64,000 nucleotides of DNA from Macrobrachium rosenbergii (Eukaryota; Arthropoda; Malacostraca; Decapoda; Palaemonidae): assembly GCF_040412425.1 (NCBI RefSeq), contig NC_089744.1, positions 22,632,001 through 22,696,000 on the forward strand, in the 5' to 3' direction. A program made the translations under genes and the position numbers. Positions 1 to 11,734 of this stretch are shown piece by piece; positions within the stretch are counted from its first letter, which is position 1, and each line of letters starts with the position of its first letter. A model generated the notes under the pieces. It was given only the letters and a program-made list of their open reading frames with translations. It was not told where the DNA came from and searched no databases.

Positions 1-705
1 CGCCAGATGCTCAACTAGGCCTGAAACAGGAACAGGACTCTTGAAGCTGGACCAAATCCACACCACGACGGAGCGAACGATGAAGGCCTAGAGCTCACTG
101 CTGGTTTGGGGGAAGCGCCATATGCTCTACTAGGCTGGAAAAAGGAACATGACTCTCGAAGCTGGACCAAATCCACACCATGATGGAGAGAACGATGAAG
201 GCCTAGAGCTCACTGCCGGTTTGGGGGAAGCGCCATATGCTCTACTAGGCTGGAAAAAGGAACAGGACTCTCGAAGCTGGACCAAATCCACACCACAATG
301 GAGCGAACGATTAAGGCCTAGAGAGTGCTGGCGGTCTTGGGGAACCGCAGGTTGCTCAACTAGGCCTGGCACAGGAACAGGACTCTAGAAGCTGGACCAA
401 ATCCATACCACAACGGAGCGAACGAGGAGGGCCTAGAGAGAACCAGCGGTTTAGGGGAACCGTAGGTTGCTCAAATAGGCCTGGCACAGGAACAGGACTC
501 TGGAAGCTGGACCAAATCCATACCCTAACAGGGTTGAATGATGAAGGCCTAGAGAGCGCCAGCGGTTTGGGGGAACCGCAGATTGCTCACCTAGGGCTCT
601 CACAGGAACATGACTCAAAACTGGACTAAATCCATACCATAAAGGAGCGAATGATCACGGCCAAGAGAGCGACCAGCGGTTTGGGGGGACCACTGACGAA
701 GGAGA
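1..705. repeat. Satellite-like tandem array, ~112-120 bp unit, about six copies
   Basis: The phrase GAAGCTGGACCAAATCCA recurs at about 43, 153, 273, 386 and 501, with a decayed version near 617. Each copy is followed by an 'AACGAtgAAGGCCTAGAG' block, a 'GGTTTGGGGGAAC' block and a 'CTAGGCCTGgcACAGGAACA' block. Copies diverge by several substitutions and small indels and decay rightwards. The array is cut by the left edge, so its full length is unknown. Both-strand open frames inside it are by-products of the repeat; I see no protein signature. Confidence 0.85.
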
Positions 706-744
706 CGAAAACTTTAAAAATGACAAATTTTAATCTTCGTGAAA

Positions 745-749
<5 letters not shown>

Positions 750-780
<31 letters not shown>
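750..780. repeat. (GA)n microsatellite
   Basis: Uninterrupted GA dinucleotides lie between the satellite array and the first SINE-like copy. Confidence 0.95.
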
Positions 781-782
<2 letters not shown>

Positions 783-844
783 TTAATGCATTGCATAGTA
801 TGAGCGGGATTTCATGATAGATAAAAAGTGGATATGAAATAGTT

Positions 845-1078
845 TTTGAAGCGTAGAGAGCCTCCTTTCACATTCACTTTCTTCCCTCTTACTTTCCACC
901 CTCTCCCAACAATTGATTCATAGTGCAACTGCGAGGTTTTCCTCCCATTACACATTGAAAACATTTTACTGTCATTTCCGTTTTAGTTTTTAGTGCTGAA
1001 TGACCTCATAGGTCCCAGTGATTGGCCTTTGGCCGAAATTCTGTATTCAATTTGATGCTATTCAATTCAGTTCGTAGC
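845..1078 (+). repeat. SINE-like decapod repeat, 5'-truncated copy 1
   Basis: The copy carries the family blocks in order: 'TTACTTTCCACCCTCTCC', 'CATAGTGCAACTGCGAGG', 'TGCTGAATGACCTCATAGG', 'TTGGCCTTTGGCC' and a tail of ATTCT/ATTCAAT type. The 5' half seen in other copies ('GGTTCTTTGCAGCGTCCC') is missing. I call it SINE-like from size, copy number, lack of coding capacity and the simple-repeat tail. I see no clear tRNA-like head, so it could be the 3' end of a longer LINE. Confidence 0.75.
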
Positions 1079-1366
1079 TATTCCCTGAAAGGAAGAAAAT
1101 CAAGCAGCCATGAAACAGTGGGTCTATAAGCAATATATTCAGTCGAAGCCAAACTGTATGAGATTACAGACCGAGGCCACCCCCTCACAGTGGAGAAATT
1201 AGACTCATTTTAGAAAATATCTGTACTCCATTCTTCTGTCAAAGTACAGAGCAGCTAATTGCTCCTTTTAGAGGATTGAGCAGAGGTAAAGCAAATGATT
1301 TGTGTATTCAGTGACTGGACATACTGTAAACCTATTAATCTTTGGTGTTGAGAGAGGTCGTTATAC

Positions 1367-1370
<4 letters not shown>

Positions 1371-1457
<87 letters not shown>
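1371..1457. repeat. (TA)n microsatellite at the 3' end of the CR1-like LINE
   Basis: There are about 43 uninterrupted TA units. They sit directly against the presumed 3' terminus of the minus-strand LINE, which suggests the array grew from the element's 3' simple-repeat tail. Tyr-Ile open frames on both strands across it are artefacts. Confidence 0.9.
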
Positions 1458-1458
<1 letters not shown>

Positions 1459-1853
1459 CGAAGTTCAGGGTGGGTTCTATCAATTCAGCAAACAGCAGTT
1501 TGGTGCGAGGAGGACACTTCTTTATTCCTTTCTGAGTACTTTCTTCAGCTGTTGACGTTTCAAGACGTTTAGTCCCATTTTCAAAGCTACACAATAAAAG
1601 AAACAGACGTTAAAAAAACGGACTCGGAATAAAACAACATAAAATTATAAGTACACTTTGTTCACTTTGTTTGGTTTTATGTACAGCCCTCCACAGGGAT
1701 AATTCCCTCTCTGGCGGGCCCTTGTACGTTTTCAAAATAAGGTGCTTCTTATATTTTGTAATTGTCTTTCAGTGTTTTCTCGTCAGTATCGTAGCTCCTG
1801 CAGAACAGGAGTCTTTAGTTCCTTTTTAAATTTGCCTTCTTCTCGTATGCACT

Positions 1854-4643
1854 TCACTTCAGGCGGTATTTTGTTGTATAGTCTTGGTGCGCAGTGTACA
1901 AATGCTCTCTCGCCTGACTTACATTTGTTCTAGTTTCAAATAGCCTATATGCTTCACTTGCATGCCTGATTACAATATTCATTTCGGGTCTAAAGAAACT
2001 TAAGCAGTTTCTCAGATATGTTGGTTCATCATATTTTAGTGCTTTAAAGACTGTAAGTAGTATTTTATATTCTATTCTAGCTTTTACTGGGAGCCAATAT
2101 AGCTCAATTAGTGCTGGGGTTATTCTGTCACGGGAACGCAGTTCTTTTATTAAACTGGCGGCTCTATTTTTTACTCCTTGCAATTTTCTTAGTAGGTAGT
2201 CAGGGAGACCGTAGTATATAACGTTGCAGTAGTCAAGCCTCGAAAGTATTTGGTTGTAAATTGCTGGTTTCAGAGTATCTTCGTTTAGGTATTTTCTAAT
2301 AAATGCAATGTTTCTGATATGATAGTTACAGGTTTTTGTAATATGCAATATATGGTTCTTAATCGACAATTTATTAACAACAAATACTCTTAAGTTCCTC
2401 ACTGGTGCCACAATATTTATTATTGACGGATCAATAGTTATGCTTTTGAAGTGTTCATATTTTCGTAGTGCACTGTCAGATCCAAATAGCATACACTCAG
2501 TTTTGTCTTTATAAGTTTCAGTTTCTTTGCCGACATCCATTTTTTGATACCTTTCATTATTGCATCGATTTTACTAATGGTGTCTTCTACCGTTTCTACA
2601 GGAAAATAGAACTGGGTGTCATTAGCATACAGTTTATACTTAACCTTGTACTTATTTAGAATTCTAGATAATTCAGTTGTGTAAATGCCAAATAGCAGTG
2701 AACCCAGAACGCTGCCTTGGGGCACTCCTTTTCTTAGGCTTTTCTTTTCTGATTTCACGTTTGACATAACCACTGTAACCTTCCTATTTTCTAAGTAGCT
2801 TTTGTACCATTTGTGTACGTCATCTTCGGTGCCTACTGCTCTCAGGTCTTCAAGCAGTAGATTGTGGTCAACTGTGTCAAATGCTGCATATAATTAGGTC
2901 AAGCATAACCAGGATGCCACATTTTCCATTTGCTATAATTTCTACCATATCATTTATAATTGCACACAATATAGTCTCTGTTGAGTGTTTTTTTTTCTGT
3001 ATGCTGACGGATCATCAGGTATAAAGTTGAGTTGTTTCAAGTGTTTCCATGTTTGTTTGTGAACTTCCGTTTCTCTAAGTTTTTATAAGTTCGATAGGTT
3101 CAATATTGGTCTATAGAAGCTTAGATTTTCTTTATCACCTTTTCCTTTATAGGCAGGCTTTATACAGGCAAGCTTTTCACCATTTGGGAAAGATGCCTGT
3201 GCTAGACTCATGTTAACAGTATCAAAATAGAGCTCCCACAACTGATCAGAGTGTTTTGCCTCTTTTATGTCACTTATGGGAAACGGGTCATTTTCACAAT
3301 AGGTGTTTTTTTACTGTTCTCATCATTTTGCCAAAGTCATTCATGTTCAGTTCTTTAAACTTGCTGAATTTGCTATTTCTCACGAGGGATCTCCTTATCT
3401 AAACTGTGGCAGATTCTGTCAACTTTTTCTTCAAAGTAGTTCGCAAAGTTATCGGCCAGGTTTTTGTAGTCACTAGTTACGTCAGGTAGAACTTTTTCTT
3501 TCTTGAGTCCCAATATTCCGGCTAAATTGTCATGGATTTTGGGGGGATTTTTCTCTACACCAAACATTTTATTGTAATATATTTTCTTGGTTTCCATACT
3601 CAAGCCGTTGTAATGGTTTCTAGCTGTTTTGTACAGTGACCAATTTTCACTACTTCTTGATTCTTTCTATCTTTTCCATAGATCTTCCACTTTTCTTTTC
3701 TTTTTCTTAGCTTCACCTAATTCACTGTTAAACCATTTGGCATTTTCTTGAACTATTATTTGCCTTGTTACTTCTGGACATTTATCGTTGTAGCTTGACG
3801 CCAATATACTTTTGTTATAGAATGTTAAACAGCTTACACACACACTTGGTCGCCTGTCAAGGTATTCCTCAAATGACACCTGCACTCCTGGCTTGTTTCT
3901 CTTATTTTCTTCATGCTCTCAACAATAAATTCATCATCTTTAAAGTAATAGTTTTTGTCAGTGTATAACCTTTCCAGATATTTATACTAAATATGACTAG
4001 TTTATGTATTGGAGATATCATGCATTCATTATCAACTTGTATGTCACTCACAGTCTCGTTGTTTTTGTTTTGTATCACTAAGTCATTGGTATAGTTCAAT
4101 AATGATGTGGGTTTCTTCACAACATTTACGAGGTCGTGGCTTTCAAGTAACTCTATAAATTCTTTGACATATTTGTCACCGTTATCATCCAGAGGTAGGT
4201 TGAAGTCACCACAAATCAGTATATTTTTTATCCCAGCTAACTAGTCGAGGAAGTCGCTGAATTCGTCTAAGAACGATCTCTTGCGCTTGGTGGCTTATAG
4301 ACTTATGATTTGTATGTGTTTGTTTGTGTTTAATTTTGGTGGTGATGTATTCAAATGTACTGAACACATTTTGGTTCATTATAGATACATTTTATACTTT
4401 TTTGACAAAGATTCCCTCTCCACCACCGTTTTTGTTTTCTCTCGGTACATTGTAAAAGGTGTGAGACTCTGGTGTCATTTTGTTTATTTTAGAAAAATGA
4501 CTTACATTATTGCTTAGCCATGTCTCTGTTAGCATGCATATATCTAGATTTTGATCATTTATAAGATTTCTAATAGTGTTAGTTTTATTTCCTACGGACT
4601 GTATGTCTATAAAATTGCATAGAAGATTATTAGTCAAAGCCAA
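1854..4643 (-). pseudogene. LINE ORF2 remnant: endonuclease, reverse transcriptase and C-terminal domain
   Basis: This is the decayed ORF2 of the CR1-like element. The AP-endonuclease start reads 'LDICMLTETWLSNNVSHF', corresponding to the family's 'TETWL' motif. The RT palm carries 'YAND' in place of the usual FADD/YADD, so one catalytic Asp position is altered. 'KKWMSAKKLKLIKTK' matches the conserved 'WM..N.LKLN..KT' segment after the palm. The C-terminal piece has 'RDRITPALIELYWLPVKARI', matching the conserved 'HITPVL..LHWLPV..RI' stretch. At least five frame changes or stops separate the pieces, so no functional enzyme is possible from this copy. Confidence 0.82.
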
Positions 4644-5773
4644 GATCCGTATTATTTTTTACTTTTGACACACGTCCTATATATACTGTGCACTTATTGC
4701 CATCATATGTTTTATGAATAGTATCACTATGGCCTTTCTTTACACAATTTTTACACTTTAAGGTGATTTGTGATTTTTCACCACATCTAGGGCAAACTTG
4801 GTCATTTCTACAATTCGTTGCGCTGTGACCGAATTCCTGACATTTACAGCACTGATAGGGCATGTAACAGTAGCATACTTGGCAACAGCTGTACAGCGTA
4901 CGCAATTTGTCACCTCTATCATAGATAGTCTTTCGTATTTGTGGTGTGCATTTGATGATATAGTGCTTATATTTGTCATCTTTGGCTTTCATTTCCATTA
5001 GCCAACAATTTTCAGGTCGTCATTTTCAGAAATGAGATTACCTATCCATGGATTTTTCTTGACAATGTTATCGACAATGTCATCTTCATCCTCCGGGACT
5101 TAGACTACTTTTATTTTTGGTTTAAGTTTACCCTTCTCATTTACTGATATATTGTTGATATTCTGAACCTCCATTATTGGCTTTTGTAAGTTTTTCCTTC
5201 CTGGAAATCTTACAAATAAGTGTCCATCCCTTGTTGTTTTAACCTGTTCAACTGGCGCCGTTATTTTACTCATAATTTGTCTCTTTTCATTTGCTACTGT
5301 TCTCTCGTAGTTTGTAGATTTGATCAGAAGCACTTTTTATGTTTTTATTGATTCAGCATAAGTTTTGTCCGTGTTTGTCATGGTCTTTACATCTTTATCT
5401 ACATTGTCAATTTTGTTTTGAATTTCATCTATGTTGATCATTAGTCAATAGTTTTCCGAGCCGAATCCTCAATCAACTTTGCCAATATCTCTGTGTTTGC
5501 TTTTATTTCTTCAAGTTCATCTTCAGTGAGTCTTTTGTGTGTTCTTTGTTCAGGCCTCTTGCAATTATTACAGATGTACAGTATGTTATCACTCCGAAGT
5601 ATGGGTGTGTATCTGACCTCGATACCTGAACATTCATAGTGGAACCATGTATCACACATTTCACAGCAAGTTCCTTCCTCATCAACTTCGCTCAGAGCAG
5701 TGTCCGCAGGTTGCTGACTCTCTCTCGATTTGGATTGACTCATCCTCCTCCAGTATTTTCTTGAGTGTTCCAT
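4630..5773 (-). pseudogene. LINE ORF1 remnant: PHD finger, coiled-coil stretch and CCHC zinc knuckles
   Basis: The upstream piece (5773-5441) encodes 110 residues with a PHD-like Cys/His series: C-C-E-M-C-D-T-W-F-H-Y-E-C, then C-N-N-C about 20 residues later. A charged stretch follows ('LTEDELEEIKANTEILAKL'), probably coiled coil. The downstream piece (4998-4630) has two zinc-knuckle motifs: 'CCKCQEFGHSATNC' (CX2CX4HX4C) and 'CPRCGEKSQITLKCKNC'. PHD fingers are known in ORF1 proteins of CR1-type elements. The two pieces are out of frame with each other, so ORF1 is broken here. Confidence 0.75.
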
Positions 5774-5838
5774 CTTTACGTGGTGCTTCGATAATTATGA
5801 GATAATGTTCGTATGATAGGTTGATCTTGCCTCTACTT

Positions 5839-6170
5839 CAGAGGTTCCCAAACTTTTTGTTCCTCGGTACCCTTTGGGCTTTTTTATAGGTTCCCATGTA
5901 CCCCTAACACTAAAAATTAAGCTTAATATTAAAAAAGAACATTTTAATATTTTGATATTTTAGATTTATGGAGTCTGCATGTGTAGATTACATAGGTATC
6001 TTAAATGGTGATAACAGAAATAAAGCAATTACTAAGGTATTTTATATTTTGATCCAGCACATACAATACATAACTTTTGATTATTATCCAAAACATTCAG
6101 ACCAAATGTACCCCCTGAAACGTGCAAATGTACCCCTGGGGGTACATGTACCCTAGTTTGGGAACCCCTG
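5839..6170. mobile_element. hAT-type MITE, 332 bp, with perfect 8 bp target duplication
   Basis: The left terminus reads CAGAGGTTCCCAAACT and the right terminus reads AGTTTGGGAACCCCTG, which are inverted repeats of hAT type (CAGNGGTTCCCAAACT). The element is flanked on both sides by CTCTACTT (5831-5838 and 6171-6178). Internal sub-terminal repeats include 'GTACCCCTGGGGGTAC' near the right end. No coding sequence is present, so it is non-autonomous. It sits in or next to the 5' region of the CR1-like LINE and is therefore younger than it. The 8 bp duplication and the termini make the hAT assignment solid. Confidence 0.93.
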
Positions 6171-6179
6171 CTCTACTTG

Positions 6180-7784
6180 ATTTAATTTCTAGAGTCTGTG
6201 TTCTCTCTTCCCTTCCTCTTCTTCGTGTTCACTTTGAACGTCGCTCAAGTCAGGCACTGTTCACAGAGCACTTCACAGACTCGTCCTACTCTCACGAAAG
6301 TTTCTTGGTAATGTCTCATCATGGAAAGCTGATTAATATAAAGCACTGACGTCAGTGATTAGACATGATGGGTTTTATTGCCAATCCGGTAGGGGTAAAG
6401 ATAAGGAGAGGTCAGCACGGTATCTTACAATGAGGTTTCTGAAATGGCACCATGAAATTGAAGTGGATCTGCTGTATTCGTTATTCCAGGGCACTGCAGT
6501 GCATTAGGGAGTGAAAACGTGCAAACTAATTTTTTATTTTGTTTCTATTGCATGAAGGGTATTTATCATATTTAGAAAAGCCGTGGTTTTTACGTTTCGT
6601 TATCTTATGAGTTTCCCTTTATATCGTTATATTATATCTTTCGAAAGGAAGTTTCCACCGTGATAATTCATGAGGAATTGTAGAATGAGGAAGGGTAGAA
6701 TTTTAGCAGCCTAGTTAACTTCCTTCGTTCGCGGTGGCCCTAAAAAGTGTTTAAATTATATTTTTAAATAATTTTGTACAATAACTTTAATGCTTGCCAC
6801 CATCACCCTATAGTATTTTGATCAAAATGAATTTAGATGAATATTTCAATATACAGATGCACGAAGGTAAAATTTTTGCCAGGAAAAGTATATGAAAGAA
6901 ATGTATTATATCTATGGTATTATATCTATGTATTATATCTATAGTATTATATCTATATATATATATATATATATCTATATATCTATATGAAAAAAATGTA
7001 TTATATCTATAGTGGCTAAAGTTTGAAAATAAGTTATGCAATAATGTTTTATGCATGTAACTATATAACTGTTTTATACAAGTAACTATATAAATAATGT
7101 TTTATGCATGTAACTGTATAATGCCGGTAAAAGAAAAAATAAGTCTATATCAGTTCGTCCAGGGCTTCTTACAGGTGTCGAAGAACCATTGAACAAAGTG
7201 CCTAAGACTTCTGTTTTTCTTATTCTTTTACCTGTGTTATACATAGGTATTTAATGCATAAAACATAATTGTGGATTTTGTCATTGGAACAGGTACCTGA
7301 AGCTGTCATGCATTGGAATTCCTTTGAGGAGCCCATACTGAGTGTCATTCATTATTGCATTATTTACCCAATGCATGAAATTGGATCCCCTTATTTAGGC
7401 CAATCCGTATCCAGTACATGCATCGGAAAAACGGCTGGTAACAATTTAAAACTGATTATGGCAATCCATAACGAAACCTAAATTGGATACTGGTAATCGT
7501 GCCAGTATCAGCCCAATGCAGTCAAGTGGTATATAATCGTTCCAGTACCATTCCAGTACATGCATTGGGATGATTATGGATCGTATGTATCGGCCCAAAA
7601 TTGTTTCGATACAGTGTCATTGGTGGCCCAGTGTGCAAACGGATATAAACTGGACCAATGCTTCTGACCATTTTAGGGAGTATTGTGCTAATGTCCAGAA
7701 GTCAGGAAGTCCAGTACTGGACCAATGTATGACCAACACTTGTGTGTTTGCTGGGACGTCAGTGCTATAAAACCATGCAAGTAA
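6180..7784. other. Gene-free stretch with an ATATCT-type microsatellite
   Basis: I recognise no gene. At 6898-6990 there is an imperfect (TATATC)n/(TA)n tract. Around 7030-7115 a 'TTTTATGCATGTAACTATATAA' phrase recurs two or three times. From 7270 to 7760 short open frames contain 'TGCATTGG' and 'CCAGTAC' phrases repeated several times, suggesting decayed repeat sequence rather than coding sequence. Confidence 0.6.
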
Positions 7785-9010
7785 ACTGTAGCTTAATTTA
7801 ATTCGTTGATATAATGACTTATGGTAATACCATTGTTTATGTCAACCCAGAAACAGTAAATGTGTTTGAACCATGAGAATAAACTGTAAAGGACCAACAT
7901 AGTACAATTCGCTGATAAAAGATATTGATGTAGAGTACTGTAATACTGTTATCTATGTCAACCCAGAAACTGTAATTTTTCAAATAGTTTCGCTATCTGC
8001 AATAGGACTAACACTATATTAATTCGCTGATATAAAATAATAATGATTCAGAGCAATACTAGTGCCTGACCCAGACACTGTAATTTCATTTAATTCGCTG
8101 ATATAAAAAAAAATATGTAGAGTAATACTGTTGCCTATGCCAACCCAGAAACTGTAATTTAAAAACTAAAGATGTGTTATCTGCTATAGGATTAACTTAG
8201 TTTCATTGGGACTGACATAATTAGTTTAATTCGCTGACATAAAATATTGGTTCTGACCCAGAAACTGTAAATGTTGAAAAGGAATGAGCTATCTACTGGT
8301 ATAAAATGGTGATGAGTAATACTCTGACCCAGAAACTGTAATTTAATTCAATTCGCTGATGTAAAATAATGTGGAGTAATACTGTTGCCTATGGTAAACT
8401 AGAAACCATAATTTAAAAAATGCAGTATCTGCCATCTATTATAGGACTACCATAATTAGTTTAATTAGGACAAACATAGTTTAATTGGGACTAACATGGT
8501 TTAATTAGGAATAGCATAGTTTAGTTAGGAGTAACATAGTTTAATTCACCGATACATAGTTTAATTCACCGATACATAAAATATAAATTCTGATCCAAAA
8601 TCTGTAAAAGTTGAAAATTGCGAGGTATCTACTACTGACATCGACTGATGTAAAATGATGAGTAATACAGTTTCCTATAACAACCCAGAAACTGTAATTG
8701 AAAAAATAAAGGATGCGCTGTCTATTATAGGACTAATATAAATAGTTTAATTAGGATTAACATAATTTAATTAGGACTGACATAATTAGTTTAATTCGCA
8801 GATATGAAATAATGATTCTGACCTAGAAACTGTAATTGTTTTTAATTCGCTGATAGAAACTGTAATTTAAAAAATGCGCCGTCTCTTATAGAACTAACAT
8901 AATTTATTTTAATTATGACTGACATAATTAGTTAAAATAGGACTAACATAGTGTAATTCGCTGATGTAAAACATTAATTCAAACCCATAAAATGTAAATG
9001 TTGAAAACGG
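7785..9010. repeat. Degenerate tandem array built on 'AATTCGCTGATATAAAA...CCAGAAACTGTAAtT'
   Basis: The phrases 'TTAATTCGCTGATATAAAA', 'GTAATACTGTTGCCTATG', 'ACCCAGAAACTGTAATTT' and 'GGACTAACATAGTTTAATT' recur about ten times, with spacing of roughly 90-140 bp, variable order and many indels. It looks like an old minisatellite with nested sub-units (the 'AGGACTAACATAGTTTAAT' sub-unit is itself tandem at about 8443-8570). No coding signal. It lies immediately upstream of the candidate brn promoter region. Confidence 0.75.
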
Positions 9011-9039
9011 AATCGCGATCTAATATTTATTGCTGCTCC

Positions 9040-9187
9040 ATCGTTGTCTTTCTCCGACGTCTGAATGTAAACAATACGGGTGGCTCAGCCGCTCAGGTCA
9101 GTGACTGATCGAATCTATCACGTTTCTTGTTTCTTTCGTTATTTCAGCCTTTTATCAACCGTATCTCTCCGTTGCAATATTCTATCG
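9040..9187 (+). promoter_or_regulatory. brn: Candidate promoter / first non-coding exon of brn
   Basis: After more than 1 kb of AT-rich repeat, this short segment is noticeably richer in CpG and non-repetitive ('CTCCGACGTCTGAATG', 'CAGCCGCTCAGGTCAGTGAC'). It ends at ...CTATCG|GTGAGA, an acceptable splice donor at 9188. 'CTCAGGTCAGTGAC' contains initiator-like TCAGT sequences. No long ORF is present, as expected for a 5' UTR exon. The link to brn is inferred only from position and strand, since the coding exon has an upstream acceptor and needs a 5' exon. RNA data could easily move these boundaries. Confidence 0.3.
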
Positions 9188-9754
9188 GTGAGAATTTCAA
9201 TTCTGTTTGCTTGATTGTTAATTTGGTTAAAGTAAGGAGCTAAATCAACGGAGATTAGTTAATGGATAACGTTTTCCTAGAGGCTTGGTTGGATTCCCGT
9301 AGGATATTTAAATTTATATTTGTGCAATTTTTTTAGCTAATATTTTATTTCTTGCACTTTCTTTAGCGGAAATATGTATACGTATATAATGTCAATATAT
9401 ATACATATACATATTTGCAATTTCCTCAGCGGAAATGGACCTACCGTCTTGCAAGGCCCTTTATATTTCTCCTAATTTATTAAGCATATATTATGAAGAC
9501 TTTTATCCTGTGGTTTATTCATTTCTGTTCGTTATTTTTAGGGCAGTTAACTGTGTTTTTTTTTCTTTTACCGACTCCATATTATATATGGAACATTAGC
9601 CTACCTGCGAGGGTGGAAACACCTGACCCTAGGTCAGTGTAGCCTAAACTAGGTTTATTTATAATTTCTTTTATCTTCGGAGTGGACGAAAACAAGATAC
9701 ATGTACATTCCCATAGAGTATTAAAAGATAGAGATTTCACAAGGTTAATTTCTC

Positions 9755-9815
9755 CTATGTTGGGATGGTGCTGTCAGTACACCTCATGCAGTGTATTGTA
9801 GACATTACGGTATTT
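9755..9815 (+). repeat. SINE-like decapod repeat, 5' fragment
   Basis: 'GTGCTGTCAGTACACCTCATGCAGTGTATTGTAGACATTAC' (given here as a short family phrase) matches the 5' start of the copy at 39160 ('GTGCCATCAGTGCACTTC'). It breaks off after about 55 bp. Confidence 0.55.
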
Positions 9816-10207
9816 ATAAGTACTGTATTAGCTCTGCACGGACTCTATGGAACGGTTCCGCGAATACAAGAGATGTTAGGGAGCCATACGTTCAAGAAGG
9901 GATTGGCTATGGACATCTATTATAAAAGGAACTATACTAACCCAATGCACCCTACTTAACCTAACCTAGTAGGCCGTGTTACTTAGCCGGGGGAGCCCCC
10001 TGGAACCCCCAATGAAGGAAATGGCACTTTTTACCAAAAGTTCCCCTATATTGCGCATGCGCAATAGCAAAAACAATCAGTTCTTAGGTTAATTATAGTC
10101 GACCAACAAAAAATAATGGTAAATTCTTGATAAACAAGAAAATAGCATAGAAAAAGTCAATTTCCAAGGTAATACCTGACGCGGAGCTAATACTTAGTTC
10201 TACCGGC

Positions 10208-10483
10208 ATTATTTAAGGTTCTTTGCAGCGTCCCTTCGGCCCCTAGCTGCAGCCTTTTCATTGATTTTACTGTACCTTTGTTCATATTCTCTTTCTTTTG
10301 TATTACTTTCCACCCTTTCTAAACAATTGTTGCATAGTGCAACTGTGAGGTTTTCCTCCTGTTACACCTTTCCAACCTTTTTACTCTTAATCTCCCTTTC
10401 AGTGCTGAAGGACCTCCCAGGTTCCAGCACTTGGCCATTGGCCCAGAAATGCATCCTCGTGTTACTTTACAAAAATTAAACTA
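10208..10483 (+). repeat. SINE-like decapod repeat, copy 2
   Basis: Starts with 'CATTATTTAAGGTTCTTTGC' and carries 'AGCGTCCCTTCGGCCCCTAG', 'GCATAGTGCAACTGTGAGG', 'GTGCTGAAGGACCTCCCAGG' and 'CACTTGGCCATTGGCCC'. Same strand as all other copies in the window. The open frame across it is not a gene. Confidence 0.85.
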
Positions 10484-11734
10484 TCCTAGGGCACCAGGTC
10501 CAACCTGACTACAGTTTTGTCTTTCCCTCCCCACCTCCTTTCCCCGTTGTTCTTGCACCTAACCTGGAGTAGTTTGAGTCACAAGAGAAAATTACATGGT
10601 TATGTCCTAACCTTAACTTCTCTAATTCAACTTAGGGCACCGAGTCTTACCAGACCCAAGGGTCTTTGACTCAGGGGCAAAGCCCCCTCCAGTGCCCTTT
10701 GCAGTAAAACTGAAAATGAAGACTACTATACTGTAGTCTGGTTCCAGCCAGTGGGCAATTGTAATATTTACCGCCATTTTCATTTTTTTATTTGCTTTTC
10801 TATGTTTATGATATTGACTGTTGTTTGTGTTTTTATGTTCATCCAGAAGGGGCTGGTACTAAATATGGCACCCATTTTGCATGTAAACTAATAGTTACCG
10901 AATCAGAGGGGCACGGGAGTAGTCTTCAGTTTTGCCAAACTTTGCAAATTATTTAGAATGCTGTAAATCCTAAAGATGTAAAGTATAAATTCATCCCAAG
11001 CTTACTTTACACACTGGGTTAAAATTATTAAATGAACTAACCCCTTTTTCCTAATTATGCCTTGCATTGGAGACAAAATATTTCTTACTTTAAGCAGTGG
11101 TGTTGCTACCATTAGGGCCAGTTAGGCAGTTGCCCAAGGTATGTACCTCAAAAGGGAAAATTACATAACTATTAAAAGTTTTATCAAAGTTGCTTCAGGA
11201 AAAATGTGTCAGGAGATTTTGTCAGGACAGTCATGATGACATTGTTGCACACCCCTCCCCTCCCACTTCCCAACTTTCATAACCTGACCTCAGGCTTAGC
11301 CATCAACTGACAAATACCTTGACCTAACTTTTAAGACTCTGTGTCCCATTTAGTTTATCTATGGATTTCCAAAATGTCTTTCACTGAGCAAAGGTAAAAA
11401 GGAATGATTACAAATAAAAAATTGCCGTGCCAGTGCAAATAGGATAGTCACTTGGATGACACGCTGCTGTTGGTCAGGTTAGATTAAGAGATGGTTGTGG
11501 TATACAAGATTAGGTTACTTTTGGATGTATTTGTTGTGAGTTTTTTTTTTTTGCAATTGTTATAACCCTACCATAAGGGAAATAATGAGAGATCCATGTG
11601 TAAATGATGTAATGTTGGAGAGATGGACAGTCTTGGGCATGTCCTTCAGCATCTTAAGCTGATGCTATATGGTTTTTCATGAAGTTGTTAAACATTCTGC
11701 CTTACAGAGATTTTATTGATGACGATATATATAC

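Larger units (their letters stand above)
1458..5838 (-). mobile_element. Decayed CR1-like (CR1/L2/Rex-type) non-LTR retrotransposon, near full length
   Basis: Read on the minus strand, the block contains in 5'-to-3' order a PHD-finger ORF1 piece (about 5773-5441), a zinc-knuckle gag piece (4998-4630), the start of an endonuclease domain with 'LDICMLTETWL' (4643-4392), a linker with 'WFNSELGEAKKKKRK' (3885-3667) and 'NYFEEKVDRI' (3603-3373), a reverse transcriptase with 'KGVPQGSVLGSLLFGIY' and 'YANDTQF' (2773-2438), and the C-terminal region with 'LDYCNVIYYGLPDYLLRKL' (2540-1854). The order and the DYCN..YGLPD motif are typical of the CR1/L2/Rex group. Many frameshifts and stops show it is dead. 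The 3' UTR (about 1853-1458) ends in (TA)n. The 5' end is uncertain; it may continue past the MITE at 5839. Confidence 0.85.

Noticed and set aside
1302..1594. Open frames with long Tyr-Ile repeats on both strands
   Set aside because: They are translations of a (TA)n microsatellite. No codon bias, splice context or conserved flank.
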